Below, piece by piece: positions 26,696 through 36,121 of a DNA stretch of 64,000 bases. The position numbers and the translations under genes were made by a program. The stretch comes from an uncultured Bacilli bacterium (GTDB taxonomy: Bacteria > Bacillota_I > Bacilli_A > RF39 > UBA660), in contig CAKOON010000004.1 of NCBI GenBank assembly GCA_934098565.1, forward strand, positions 1 to 64,000, in the 5' to 3' direction. Below the pieces are notes generated by a model, which saw only the letters and a program-made list of their open reading frames with translations, was not told the origin of the DNA and ran no database searches. Position 1 is the stretch's first letter. Each line of letters begins with the position of its first letter.

Positions 26696-28006
26696 CTAGA
26701 TAATATTTCTATTAATTAAATCTTCACGAATGGTATCAGCGGTATTAAAATCCTTGTTTTTCTTAGCTTCTAACCAATTTTGGTATAAAGTTTTATCGCT
26801 AGCGGTTAAGGTTGTAAATTCATAATGAAGACCTAAAATTTTGGTAATAAGAAGGATTTTATCATAAGTAGTTGTTATGTCTTTATTACTTCTAATGTTA
26901 CTATTAAGTTCTTTTACTAATTCTAAAAGATAAGTTATTAAGTTAGGAGTATTAAAGTCTTCATCCATTATCTTATTAATGTTATCATCTTTAGTTATTT
27001 TATTTGCTTCTAAATTCTTAATTTGAATTAAGAGATTAGCTTGTTTTAAAGAATTATAAATTTTATCATTAATAAGATTACATTCATTTAAAAGTTCTTC
27101 TTTAATATTAAATGGCAGGCGGTAATGAGTTTTAAACATAGCTAATTTAATAACATTTGGCTTATGATTTTTAATAAAGTCTTTAGCTAAAATAAAGTTA
27201 CCCAGAGATTTGCTCATCTTAACACCTTCGACATTAATATGACCATTATGAATCCAATAGTTAGCTAAGTGATTATCGTTTAGAGCCATACTTTGAGCAA
27301 TTTCATTCTCGTGATGAGGAAATTTCAAATCAACTCCGCCACCGTGAATATCGATTTTAGAACCGAAAAGACTATTTATCATAACAACGCATTCGGTATG
27401 CCAACCAGGGATTCCTGGTCCCCAAGGTGAGTCAAAATGTTCACCATCAAGAGATTTACGCCATAACGCAAAGTCAAGAGGGTCTTCTTTTTTTTCATCA
27501 ACTTCCACACGAGCACCACTTTCTAACTCTTCTAAACAATTATTGGATAGGCACCCATAGTCTTTGATTTTACTAACCCGAAAATATACATCACCATCAA
27601 CTTCATAAGCATAACCTTTTTCCAAAAGTTTAGTAATAAAGTCATAAATATTGTTAAGATTTTCTAAAACAGTTGGGTGATAGTCAATACGGCCACACTC
27701 ATAAGCTGCCAAATCATCAAGGTAAGCTTGGATAAATTTGTTAGCAACTTCTCTTTCGGTAATTTCTAAAGTCTTCGCAGCAGCAATAATCTTAGGGTTG
27801 ATATCAGTAAAATTAGAGGCATATGTTACTTTGTATCCTAAATATTCTAGATAATTTCTTATCATATCAAAGGTAATTACAGGTCGCATATTGCCAATAT
27901 GAACATAATTATAAACGGTTGGTCCACAAACATACATGCTTACTTGGCCTTCTTTTAGAGGCTTAAATTCTTCTAATTTATCAGTTAAGGAATTATATAT
28001 ACGCAT
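26696..28006 (-). CDS. cysS: Cysteinyl-tRNA synthetase
   Basis: This class I synthetase of 436 residues attaches cysteine to tRNA-Cys. The zinc-bearing CGPTVYNYVHIGNMRP contains the HIGH motif (HIGN). Other visible signatures are the second zinc-ligand region HTECVVMINSLFG and HHENEIAQS, and KMSKSLGNF is the KMSKS loop. An in-frame upstream ATG (28042) is rejected because AAGGAG lies 6 nt before the ATG at 28006, and MRIYNSLT is the family start. Confidence 0.97.
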   Translation of the reverse strand: MRIYNSLTDKLEEFKPLKEGQVSMYVCGPTVYNYVHIGNMRPVITFDMIRNYLEYLGYKVTYASNFTDINPKIIAAAKTLEITEREVANKFIQAYLDDLAAYECGRIDYHPTVLENLNNIYDFITKLLEKGYAYEVDGDVYFRVSKIKDYGCLSNNCLEELESGARVEVDEKKEDPLDFALWRKSLDGEHFDSPWGPGIPGWHTECVVMINSLFGSKIDIHGGGVDLKFPHHENEIAQSMALNDNHLANYWIHNGHINVEGVKMSKSLGNFILAKDFIKNHKPNVIKLAMFKTHYRLPFNIKEELLNECNLINDKIYNSLKQANLLIQIKNLEANKITKDDNINKIMDEDFNTPNLITYLLELVKELNSNIRSNKDITTTYDKILLITKILGLHYEFTTLTASDKTLYQNWLEAKKNKDFNTADTIREDLINRNII

Positions 28007-28066
28007 AAAATCTCCTTCTTTCTTTTTTCTTAGGTCAATCATACCATTATTTTATGAAATTTAAAA

Positions 28067-28111
28067 GAAAAAGTGTTATTTATACCAAAAAATTCGGTAT
28101 GATAACACTTT
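28067..28111 (-). terminator. rho-independent terminator of ychF-femX
   Basis: A long stem AAAGTGTTAT/ATAACACTTT with inner TATACC/GGTAT is followed by TTTTTC on the minus strand. Confidence 0.85.
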
Positions 28112-29285
28112 ACTTACGAAGTCCATAAATAATTTTTTTAAAGTTACGATAAATAGCAAAACCGTACTTGTAGAAAAGGAAAAATGGATAGTCTATAACT
28201 AAATCAAATTCCCCAATATATTCGATTACAAATCCACCATAACCACGTTTATATTCATAGACGCCATATTCTTTAGAGCCAGGTTTAAAATCGCCAGAAA
28301 TACCACCAAAGTCATAAATATCTTTTTTCTTTTCGATGGCATACTTTATCATTTCTTCTTGCATCTTATAAGGAGCCATGAAAGGAAAATATTTCGAATA
28401 AGTACCACCATAAACATAATTTAAACGGTCTTTATCTTCAATAAAAACCCCAGCACTTAAGGGTATTAAGGCTCTTTTATCATTTTTAATATCAGCTAAT
28501 AAGTCTTCATCTAATTTATAAGTCCCAGTAGCAAGTCCTTCCAAAAGCTTTTCCTTATCTAAATAGATTAGACACATACGAATAATACTTTTTAACTCAG
28601 TTTTTAAAGTCTCATAATATTTTAAAGTACGATCACCATGGTGTTGCCTTTCGGCAGTACTCTCCATAATATCCTTGAAGTCTTTAATTGAAATATCATC
28701 AACGTCTTTTAAAATCAAAGGATATTTATCCGCTTTTTTAAGACTTCTTTTGCAACGACTATTCATATCAGTCATTAAATCATTGAATTCTTTATCTTTT
28801 ATATCTAAAGCATAAGACCAACGGAATTGAGCTTCATTGGTATAACCAATTGTAAAGCCACGGTGTTTAGCGCCTTGCTTCTTTAGAAAATCAACAAATT
28901 CTTGGTTATTATTTTCACTAACGACATTGCCATCTTTATCATGGTCTTGGTAAGTTATCATCGGATCAAATTTAAAAGTAAATCCTTTTTGAGTCTTTAG
29001 ATATTTTTTTACTTCTTGAAGATAAAAAGCATAAACTTCTTTAATATCAACTTCTTCTTTAACAAGTGGTCCCCTAGGTGCGTAATAAAGATACTTATTA
29101 AAAATTTTCTTTCCTAGAATCAAACTGGCTAAGATAGGTTTATTATCTTGATAAACTGCAGTATAAAGATGAATCCACCCATTAGCCTTTTTTACTTTAG
29201 CCCAAGCGGCGTTCTGATAAAAGTTATAATTAAATTCTTTAACAATTTTTTGAAATTCTTTTTCTTCAATTACTTTAAATAACAA
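28110..29285 (-). CDS. FemABX-type peptidoglycan aminoacyltransferase
   Basis: The 391-residue FemX/MurM-like enzyme adds amino acids from aminoacyl-tRNA to the stem peptide of lipid II. Two GNAT-like domains are visible: the first with NFYQNAAWAKVKKANGW and YYAPRGPLV, the second with MNSRCKRSLKKADKY, an intervening helical arm and the conserved end DFGGISG then GVYEYKRGYGG. The longest frame overlaps ychF by 35 nt. AAAGGAGAGA lies just before a TTG codon at 29285, so TTG was chosen, giving a 13-nt gap after ychF. Confidence 0.88.
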   Translation of the reverse strand: MLFKVIEEKEFQKIVKEFNYNFYQNAAWAKVKKANGWIHLYTAVYQDNKPILASLILGKKIFNKYLYYAPRGPLVKEEVDIKEVYAFYLQEVKKYLKTQKGFTFKFDPMITYQDHDKDGNVVSENNNQEFVDFLKKQGAKHRGFTIGYTNEAQFRWSYALDIKDKEFNDLMTDMNSRCKRSLKKADKYPLILKDVDDISIKDFKDIMESTAERQHHGDRTLKYYETLKTELKSIIRMCLIYLDKEKLLEGLATGTYKLDEDLLADIKNDKRALIPLSAGVFIEDKDRLNYVYGGTYSKYFPFMAPYKMQEEMIKYAIEKKKDIYDFGGISGDFKPGSKEYGVYEYKRGYGGFVIEYIGEFDLVIDYPFFLFYKYGFAIYRNFKKIIYGLRK

Positions 29286-29298
29286 ATTACTCTCTCCT

Positions 29299-30399
29299 TT
29301 AGACATTGAAACGGAATAAAACGATATCGCCATCTTGCATAATATATTCTTTACCTTCTAAGCGTAATTTTCCGGCTTCTTGAACGGCTTTTTCGCTTTC
29401 TAAAGCTTCTAGGTCATCAAAACTTGTAACTTCCGCTTTGATAAATCCTCTTTGGAAATCACTATGAATTAAACCAGCACATTCCGGAGCTTTCATACCT
29501 TTTTTAAATGTCCACGCACGGCATTCGTCTTTACCAACTGTAAAGAAAGTTTGAAGTCCTAGAAGATGGTAAGTAGCAAAGATTAGTTTATCTAAACCAC
29601 TACTAGCGATTCCTAATTCAGCTAGAAAGGCCTTTTTATCATCATCATTATACTCTGCTAATTCGCTTTCCATTTTAGCACACATAACAACGACACTAGC
29701 ATCATCATTTTTAGCATACTCTTCTACTTGATTTGTATACCCATTTTTACCAACAACAGCATCATCTTCAGAAACATTAGCGGCATAAATGATTGGTTTT
29801 AAAGTAATAAGATTAAAGTTTTTTAGGACTAATAATTCATCTTCATCAAATTCAACTCTTCGTAAAGGAATATTATTCATTAAATTTTCTTCACATTTCT
29901 TTAATGTATTATATTCCATAAGACTTTCTTTGTCTTTAGTAGTCATGGCTTTCTTTTCAATTTTACCAATGCGACTAGTAATAATTTCTAAATCAGATAA
30001 AATTAATTCTACATTAATGATTTCGATATCACGGATAGGGTCGGTCTTACCTTCAACATGAATAATATCGGTATCATCAAAGCAACGAACAACTTCAACA
30101 AGACAATCGCATTCACGGATATTGGAAAGAAACTTATTGCCAAGGCCTTCACCTTTAGCAGCTCCTTTTACAAGTCCCGCTATATCGGTAAACTCAAAAG
30201 TAGTGGGAATAGTTCGGGATGGGAGATACATATTTTCTAAGAATTCTAACCTTGTATCAGGGACCGTTACCACTCCAACATTGGGTTCAATGGTTGCAAA
30301 TGGATAGTTAGCAGCTAAGATATTTTTTTTTGTAATAGCATTAAATAAGGTTGATTTACCAACATTTGGTAAGCCAACAATGCCAGCTTTTAAAGACAT
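29299..30399 (-). CDS. ychF: YchF/Ola1 redox-responsive ATPase
   Basis: This Obg-superfamily P-loop protein of 366 residues prefers ATP. The G1 motif is GLPNVGKST, the switch is NYPFATIEPNVG and DIAGLVKGAAKGEGLGN follows. The usual NKxD is replaced by the YchF-specific NxxE (NVSE). The C-terminal TGS domain ends in EYIMQDGDIVLFRFNV. It binds ribosomes and responds to oxidative stress. It is the first gene of a ychF-femX operon close to the par cluster, as in many Bacillota. Confidence 0.97.
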   Translation of the reverse strand: MSLKAGIVGLPNVGKSTLFNAITKKNILAANYPFATIEPNVGVVTVPDTRLEFLENMYLPSRTIPTTFEFTDIAGLVKGAAKGEGLGNKFLSNIRECDCLVEVVRCFDDTDIIHVEGKTDPIRDIEIINVELILSDLEIITSRIGKIEKKAMTTKDKESLMEYNTLKKCEENLMNNIPLRRVEFDEDELLVLKNFNLITLKPIIYAANVSEDDAVVGKNGYTNQVEEYAKNDDASVVVMCAKMESELAEYNDDDKKAFLAELGIASSGLDKLIFATYHLLGLQTFFTVGKDECRAWTFKKGMKAPECAGLIHSDFQRGFIKAEVTSFDDLEALESEKAVQEAGKLRLEGKEYIMQDGDIVLFRFNV

Positions 30400-30715
30400 A
30401 ATAACACTTCCTTCTTGATAATTATAATTAAAATAAAGTAAAAAGGCAAATGATTTAAGGCTTTTTCTAAAATTATTTACTAACTCAAAGAGTTTTAATA
30501 ATTAGACTAATGAATAATCGCTAATATTTGTTATTTTAGAGATTTTCTCTACTTTTAACACTTTTTTGTATGGTTATGACTTAGTCTGCATAGCCGAATG
30601 ACTGATAATGTTTTCTTGCAAACGTATTACTAATCATAACGATTATTTCTAAATAATATGGTTTTTAGCTTTTAAAATTTCTAAGTCTTCTTGTGATAGT
30701 TTTGGTCATGTTTTT
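30400..30715. other. intergenic stretch, no gene seen
   Basis: This AT-rich spacer lies upstream of ychF, with TATAAT on the minus strand near 30425 as a possible -10. Several short inverted repeats occur (for example AGAGATTTTCTCT), but there is no frame with a ribosome site and no RNA gene recognised. Confidence 0.4.
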
Positions 30716-30747
30716 ATAAAAAAAGACTTAGCTTTGATGCTAAATCT
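30716..30747 (-). terminator. rho-independent terminator of the abgT-like gene
   Basis: The stem AGACTTAGC (30724-30732)/GCTAAATCT (30739-30747), with one mismatch, is followed by seven T on the minus strand. Confidence 0.75.
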
Positions 30748-32272
30748 AAATCGTAGGCATAACCCCTATACCAATTGGTAAACCAACTAAGTACCAAATT
30801 ATTAAAATAATTAATAAGATAGCCCCAGTTGCTAACGCATATTTCTTTTGGTAATTTAAAATCTTAAAGACCCCAATTGGATTATCAGCTGTATTATATT
30901 TTTCCATATAAGCTAGATAAATAACAAAGTAAGCCATAATAGGAGTAAGTCCATAAGTCATGCCTTCGGCAAAGCGGAAGATTACTTGAATAAATTCAGC
31001 ACTAAAGCCAACATTCATCAAAGTAGGAACGCAACTTGCCGATAAAATAGTCCATTTATTTACCGTATTTGGTAAGAAAATAGTTGCCACTGCTGTTCCC
31101 AGAAAAAACAAGACTAATAAAGGAATTCCTGTAAATTTGCAATTAGTTATTAAGTTTCCAATAAGGGCTGTAATAACGGTACCAATATTAGATTTTTTAA
31201 AAACATTAACTAGAATTGATGATAATAAAATCAAAATAATCGTACGGCCAATACCATCTAAGGAATGGGTTAAATAATCGCAAAAATCATTACTGTTCTT
31301 AATACTACGAGACCCCAAACCATAGAATAAGCCAAGAATTACAAAAAGAATCGTTACAATGAAGACAAATCCTTGAGAAAAGAAAGAGTCAGGATTAAAT
31401 AGTTTATCAATATAAAGTTTCTGCGAATAATCAAGAAGATTACCGCTTAAAGGAAGACCAGGAATAATATTGTAGATGAATATTAACAAATAAATAATTC
31501 CGAAAGTTCCGGCGAATATCAAGCCTCTTATGTCTCTTTTGGCTAACTTGAATTCCTTTTTATCATCTTTAAACTCATACTTAGGTAATTCATTGACACT
31601 AAAACGTTCGGCTATATATGTTATCAAAGCCGCTATTGCAAAGATGGCAATAGCCATAATAATAAAGTAGCCTAAATATGTAAAAGTATAAGAAGAATCT
31701 AAAATGTGTGATGACGCCAAAGTCAAAGCATCTAAACTAGAATCAATACTAGTCTTAAAAAAACTCAAGCCTGTGCCACAAGTTAAGGCTGCGAAGCTGA
31801 TGACAATACCTAAAAGAGGATTTCTTCGTCCGTAATAGAACAGCAAAGCACTTAAAGGTATCATAACGACATAAGCCAAATCGCCTCCAATGGAAAGAAT
31901 AATACATAATAAGGCTAAGACGAAAGTAATTGTTTTCTTTTGAGATTTTCTGGTTATCAGAGAAAAAATCGTCTTTAAGAAACCGCTCTTATCCATAATA
32001 CCAATACCAATCAAAATGATGATTAACATTGATAAAGGGGTAAAGGCTGCAAAGTTAGAAACGGTTGATTGGAAAATATATTTAATACCACGAAGGTTAA
32101 ACAAGGATTCAACAGCAATCCAGTTAGATTCATAAGTGCTATTTTTAATAGTATCATAAGAGGCACCTACTCCAAATAAAGCAAGAACGCCACTTAAAGC
32201 GATGGTTACTACTATTAAAATCATCAAAGTCATTATGGGATTTAAGGAAACTTTATTTTTCTTATTTGACAT
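30746..32272 (-). CDS. AbgT-family transporter
   Basis: The 508-residue membrane protein of the AbgT family (p-aminobenzoyl-glutamate uptake or sulfonamide-type export) has about eleven helices. Family blocks include FTPLSMLIIILIGIGIMDKSG, the helix-hairpin motif GTGLSF, and the C-terminal FRFAEGMTYGLTPIMAYFVIY. GTG at 32281 is in frame, but AGGTG lies 5 nt before the ATG at 32272, which overlaps the DUF951 gene by 11 nt. Whether it imports or exports cannot be told. Confidence 0.9.
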   Translation of the reverse strand: MSNKKNKVSLNPIMTLMILIVVTIALSGVLALFGVGASYDTIKNSTYESNWIAVESLFNLRGIKYIFQSTVSNFAAFTPLSMLIIILIGIGIMDKSGFLKTIFSLITRKSQKKTITFVLALLCIILSIGGDLAYVVMIPLSALLFYYGRRNPLLGIVISFAALTCGTGLSFFKTSIDSSLDALTLASSHILDSSYTFTYLGYFIIMAIAIFAIAALITYIAERFSVNELPKYEFKDDKKEFKLAKRDIRGLIFAGTFGIIYLLIFIYNIIPGLPLSGNLLDYSQKLYIDKLFNPDSFFSQGFVFIVTILFVILGLFYGLGSRSIKNSNDFCDYLTHSLDGIGRTIILILLSSILVNVFKKSNIGTVITALIGNLITNCKFTGIPLLVLFFLGTAVATIFLPNTVNKWTILSASCVPTLMNVGFSAEFIQVIFRFAEGMTYGLTPIMAYFVIYLAYMEKYNTADNPIGVFKILNYQKKYALATGAILLIILIIWYLVGLPIGIGVMPTI

Positions 32273-32459
32273 TGCTATCACCTAATACTTTCTTCAGTTT
32301 TTTATTAAATTCCAAGCGGTCCATCATAATTTCATGGCCGCAGTTAACACACTTTATTTTGATGTCGACACCAACTCTAGTTATCTTAAAGAGATTAGTC
32401 CCGCAAGCGTGTTGTTTTTTCATCACCACTTGGTCATTTAATCTATATGTTTTGTCCAT
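32262..32459 (-). CDS. DUF951 small zinc-ribbon protein
   Basis: The 65-residue protein has the DUF951 pattern MKKQHACGTNLFKITRVG, then IKCVNCGHEIMMDR. Three cysteines and a nearby histidine probably bind one zinc. It is widely found between mscS and ychF in Bacillota and has no known function. It is coupled on both sides, overlapping mscS by 17 nt and the abgT-like gene by 11 nt. Confidence 0.92.
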   Translation of the reverse strand: MDKTYRLNDQVVMKKQHACGTNLFKITRVGVDIKIKCVNCGHEIMMDRLEFNKKLKKVLGDSNVK

Positions 32460-33267
32460 TATGCACCTCTACTTGTGGATATGGTATCTTAATATTATCT
32501 TTTTCAAAAGCATTTTTAACTATTTTCAAAGCATCTCTTTTTACTTGCCATTGCTTATCAGGTTGACAATCAATCTTTACTAAGTAAACTACTGAACTAT
32601 CGCCTAGAGAGCTAACACCTAAGTAACTAGCTGATTTTTTTATTGTATAATTAATTTTTTCTAATTCTGGCAAAATTTTTGTGATAGTTGCTTCTACTTT
32701 TTCGGTTGGTTCTTCATAAGCAACACTTAATTCTAAGTATACATTTTGTTTAGCTTGAGACATATTAATTATCTGATTAACATTACGGTTAGCAATTATT
32801 AAAATTTCTCCCGTATATTTTTTGATTTTAGTACTCTTTAAACCTAATTCGATGACTTCACCAGTAAAATCGCCATAAGTAACCATATCTCCAACTACAT
32901 AGTAGTTTTCTAAAATAATACAAATTCCGCCAATAAGATCCTTAAGAGTATCTTGGAAAGCTAAACCGACAACAGCTGATAACACTCCTAAGCCAGCAAT
33001 AATAGATTTTGTATCAATCCCATAAGCTTCTAAAATAATGATAACGACTATAACAATTATAATGTATTTAAAGATGTTAGAAACTAAATCGATAATAGTT
33101 CTTTTCTTTTTTTGATCATAAGTATTTTTACCTTCTTTAAATTTCATTAGTCTTTTTAATGCGTTGTTAACACCACGGCAAGCTAATACTCCTAAAAAAA
33201 TAGAGATAATAGGGGTATAAATTTGTTTAGCAGCGAAAAATTTAAAAATCATTTCTAATATTTTCAT
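32443..33267 (-). CDS. MscS-family mechanosensitive channel
   Basis: The 274-residue small-conductance mechanosensitive channel opens on hypo-osmotic shock. Three membrane helices lie at about 10-110, the pore helix being IIAGLGVLSAVVGLAFQDTLKDL. The beta domain follows (GDMVTYGDFTGEVIELGLKS in part, then IANRNVNQIINMS) and then an alpha-beta C-terminal domain. It lies 5 nt downstream of parB with AAGGATA as ribosome site, the usual position in this cluster. Confidence 0.95.
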   Translation of the reverse strand: MKILEMIFKFFAAKQIYTPIISIFLGVLACRGVNNALKRLMKFKEGKNTYDQKKKRTIIDLVSNIFKYIIIVIVVIIILEAYGIDTKSIIAGLGVLSAVVGLAFQDTLKDLIGGICIILENYYVVGDMVTYGDFTGEVIELGLKSTKIKKYTGEILIIANRNVNQIINMSQAKQNVYLELSVAYEEPTEKVEATITKILPELEKINYTIKKSASYLGVSSLGDSSVVYLVKIDCQPDKQWQVKRDALKIVKNAFEKDNIKIPYPQVEVHNGQNI

Positions 33268-33272
33268 AAGTA

Positions 33273-34178
33273 TTATCCTTCAATTTTGATATCCAATAAT
33301 TCTAAAATTCTTTGAAGTTCTAATTGAGAAGAGAAAGGAATTTCAATCTTTTTATTAGTAATTTTGACTTTAGTTCCTAACTTTTCACGCATAGCGTCTT
33401 CATAGATACGACTTGGATTTATAGTATCATATTGTTTAAAGATATTATCGTCACTTTGTATGGCTTTCTTTTCTTCTTGTTCATGGATATCTCTAGTTAT
33501 ATTTTCGATAGTGCGAACATTTAATCCTTCAGTGACGATTTTATTAGCAAGACGATTAATTTGATTATTATCTTCTAATTTAGATAAAGCTCTAGCATGA
33601 GACATAGATAGTTTATTATCTTCAACATACTTTTTAGTATCATCAGGAAGTCTTAATAGGCCAAGACTATTAGTAATGTAACTGCGACTTTTGCCAAACT
33701 TTTTAGCTAGCTCGTCTTGGGTGATGTTACTACTTCTTAGAATACTGTCGTAAGCCATGGCTTCTTCAATAGGATTTAAGTTTTCTCTTTGAATGTTTTC
33801 AATCAAAGCAATTTCCATCATTTCTTCGTCATCAAAGTCTTTCACAATAGCGGGGACAGTTTCTAATCCAGCAATCTTAGCAGCTTTAGTACGACGCTCA
33901 CCAGCTACTAATTCATAACCTTTAATGCTTTTTTTTACAATAATAGGTTGAACGATACCATGTTCTTTAATAGAAGAGGCTAATTCATTTAAAGCTTCTT
34001 CATCAAAAATTTTACGTGGTTGATATGGATTAGAACGAATATCAGTGATTTTAATTTGAATTATTTCATTTGGTTTAGCTTCTTCAACTAACCCTTTTTC
34101 AAAATTATCAAAATCAATACGTTCATTGGTAAATAATTGTTCTAATCCTTTTCCTAATGCTTTTCTCTTAGTTTCCAT
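33273..34178 (-). CDS. parB: ParB/Spo0J chromosome partition protein
   Basis: This CTP-dependent DNA clamp loads at parS and recruits ParA and SMC. The 301-residue protein has an N-terminal ALGKGLEQLF ParA-interaction motif, NPYQPRKIFDEEALNELA, the CTP-binding GERRTKAAK, ENIQRENLNPIEEA, and the helix-turn-helix in DELAKKFGKSRSYITNSL. A C-terminal dimerisation domain closes it. It overlaps parA by 11 nt. I saw no TGTTTCACGTGAAACA parS site in the window. Confidence 0.96.
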   Translation of the reverse strand: METKRKALGKGLEQLFTNERIDFDNFEKGLVEEAKPNEIIQIKITDIRSNPYQPRKIFDEEALNELASSIKEHGIVQPIIVKKSIKGYELVAGERRTKAAKIAGLETVPAIVKDFDDEEMMEIALIENIQRENLNPIEEAMAYDSILRSSNITQDELAKKFGKSRSYITNSLGLLRLPDDTKKYVEDNKLSMSHARALSKLEDNNQINRLANKIVTEGLNVRTIENITRDIHEQEEKKAIQSDDNIFKQYDTINPSRIYEDAMREKLGTKVKITNKKIEIPFSSQLELQRILELLDIKIEG

Positions 34179-34953
34179 CTCTACTAATAACCTCCTTTGC
34201 TAAGTTTTGATAAGCAAGTGTTGCTCTACTATCTGGATCATAATCACTAATTGGTTTCCCGTGACTTGGAGCTTCTACTAGTCTAACTAATCTAGGAATA
34301 ATAGTATTAAAGACTTTATTTTTAAAGTAGCCTCTGATTTCTTCAATTACTTCCAAACCGATATTGGTACGACCATCAAGCATGGTAAGTAAAACACCCT
34401 CAATTCTTAAGCCAGGATTCATATTTGATTGAACCATTATAATAGAGTTAAGTAATTGAGTAATTCCTTCTAAAGCAAAGAATTCACATTGAACAGGAAT
34501 AATAACGGAGTTGCTAGCAACTAGAGCATTCATTGTTGTAATACCTAAAGATGGCTGACAGTCTATTATTATATAATCATAAAGGTTCATTAAAGGTTCA
34601 AGACTTAATTTAAGTTGTTCGTTCTGGCGAAAATTTGAGTCTTCAAGCATGGCTTTAACAAATTCGACATCAACACCGGCTAAATTTAAGGTGGCTGGTA
34701 TCATGGAAAGATTTTTAAACTTTGTTTTGATAACCGCACTTTTAACGTCGCAAGCTCCAGTCATAACGTCATAAATATCATGCTTAATATCACTATTATT
34801 TATGCCTAGCCCGGTTGTTGCGTTTCCTTGGGGGTCTAAGTCGATTAGCAAAGTATTTTTGCCTTCTTTTCCAAGTGCTGCGGATAAATTTATACTGGAA
34901 GTTGTTTTCCCAACACCGCCTTTTTGATTAACCAATGCAATAATTTTTGTCAT
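34168..34953 (-). CDS. parA: ParA/Soj chromosome partition ATPase
   Basis: The 261-residue deviant Walker ATPase shows KGGVGKTTSSINLSAALG (signature lysine plus P-loop), LLIDLDPQGNATTGLG and the Walker B IIIDCQPSLG. It drives or signals origin segregation and, as Soj, can inhibit DnaA. It is the first gene of parA-parB-mscS-DUF951-abgT. This cluster usually lies near oriC, which suggests the window is not far from the origin, although dnaA, rnpA or gidA are not present. Confidence 0.96.
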   Translation of the reverse strand: MTKIIALVNQKGGVGKTTSSINLSAALGKEGKNTLLIDLDPQGNATTGLGINNSDIKHDIYDVMTGACDVKSAVIKTKFKNLSMIPATLNLAGVDVEFVKAMLEDSNFRQNEQLKLSLEPLMNLYDYIIIDCQPSLGITTMNALVASNSVIIPVQCEFFALEGITQLLNSIIMVQSNMNPGLRIEGVLLTMLDGRTNIGLEVIEEIRGYFKNKVFNTIIPRLVRLVEAPSHGKPISDYDPDSRATLAYQNLAKEVISRDGN

Positions 34954-35038
34954 TCTAATACCACCTTTGTCAATAATTCTGCTATTTCATTTTATCATAT
35001 AAATATTATTTTGTCTTATATTTTTATCTCTCTAAACC

Positions 35039-35995
35039 TTAATCATTAGTTTTTAGTGCTTCTAGATATTTAGTAATTAGCTCATTGATCTTAGAAATTG
35101 ATAATTCATCGATTTTAAAGCCGGCAGCCATTTTGTGACCACCGCCGGTCGGATTAAATTCTTGAGCGATAAGTCCAACATCAAAATTATCATTATCAGT
35201 TCGTAGTGAACAAGTCAATCGGTAAAAGTTAATAATTAAAGCGAAGTCAGCTATTGGATACTTTTTCAGCAGAGCATGACCAACTTGAGAGCGATAATTT
35301 TCACTAATAGAAAGAGCTATTTTATAGTTTTGATAGTCAACTAATCGAGCTTTTTCTAAGTAATTTTGAATGGACGTCTCCATTTCATGATTTTGCTGAT
35401 TCACGATAGCTAAGTATTCTTTAGGCAAATAAAAATCGCCCGTACAATCCAAAGAATTTAATAAATCAATAAAAGATTCAGCTCCTAGAAAAGCATGTAA
35501 AGAAGCAAGTTCTGGACCTAAATCACTTTCACCTTCAAAATTCCAAGTATCTTGACATCTAATAGCTTCTACTAGTTTTTGAAAGAACGGTGTAGTTAAA
35601 AAATCACTGTTAGGTAAAGATAATAAATAATGATAAAATAACTCAGTTGCGCTGGTTAAATGATCATTTAGTGTAATAACCTCATTAACAAATGAATACT
35701 TATTTTTCCAGACTTCTGATTCATGATGATCAAAATTTTTAATTTTATTAGCTAAATCCGGATGATTTAAACAATATTCTAAGTTTTTATCATTAAATCC
35801 TAAATCACATATATAAATAGTATCATAATTACGATAGTCAATGTCACTTTGCAAGTCAAAATCATGATTGTTATCAGCGAGTAAATAATCAATTTTCTTA
35901 AAATAATATTTACCCAATATTACAGAACCCATTCCATCAATGTCGGCATAATGACTAATAATCAAAATTTTATTATTATTAATTTTTTTTAACAT
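35039..35995 (-). CDS. DHH-family phosphoesterase
   Basis: The 318-residue DHH/DHHA1 protein has the metal-binding motifs ISHYADIDGMGS, IYICDLGF and FDHHES. The C-terminal DHHA1 motif is GGGHKMAAGF. Relatives include NrnA/NrnB oligoribonucleases and c-di-AMP/pApA phosphodiesterases. Cleaving pApA, the product of c-di-AMP breakdown, is an attractive but unproven role given cdaA in the window. It is monocistronic. Confidence 0.9.
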   Translation of the reverse strand: MLKKINNNKILIISHYADIDGMGSVILGKYYFKKIDYLLADNNHDFDLQSDIDYRNYDTIYICDLGFNDKNLEYCLNHPDLANKIKNFDHHESEVWKNKYSFVNEVITLNDHLTSATELFYHYLLSLPNSDFLTTPFFQKLVEAIRCQDTWNFEGESDLGPELASLHAFLGAESFIDLLNSLDCTGDFYLPKEYLAIVNQQNHEMETSIQNYLEKARLVDYQNYKIALSISENYRSQVGHALLKKYPIADFALIINFYRLTCSLRTDNDNFDVGLIAQEFNPTGGGHKMAAGFKIDELSISKINELITKYLEALKTND

Positions 35996-36084
35996 TTTAT
36001 CAAAGCCTCTCTTTTTCTAATAAAAGTATAACATTTCTCTTTATATATGTAAATTAAGGTCTAATAATTTTCCAATGTTAATCG

Positions 36085-36117
36085 AAAAACGATATGAGTT
36101 TAGATTTCATATCGTTT
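36085..36117 (-). terminator. rho-independent terminator of tilS-ftsH
   Basis: A perfect 11-bp stem AAACGATATGA (36087-36097)/TCATATCGTTT (36107-36117) is followed by TTTTTC-type sequence on the minus strand. Confidence 0.8.
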
Positions 36118-36121
36118 ATTT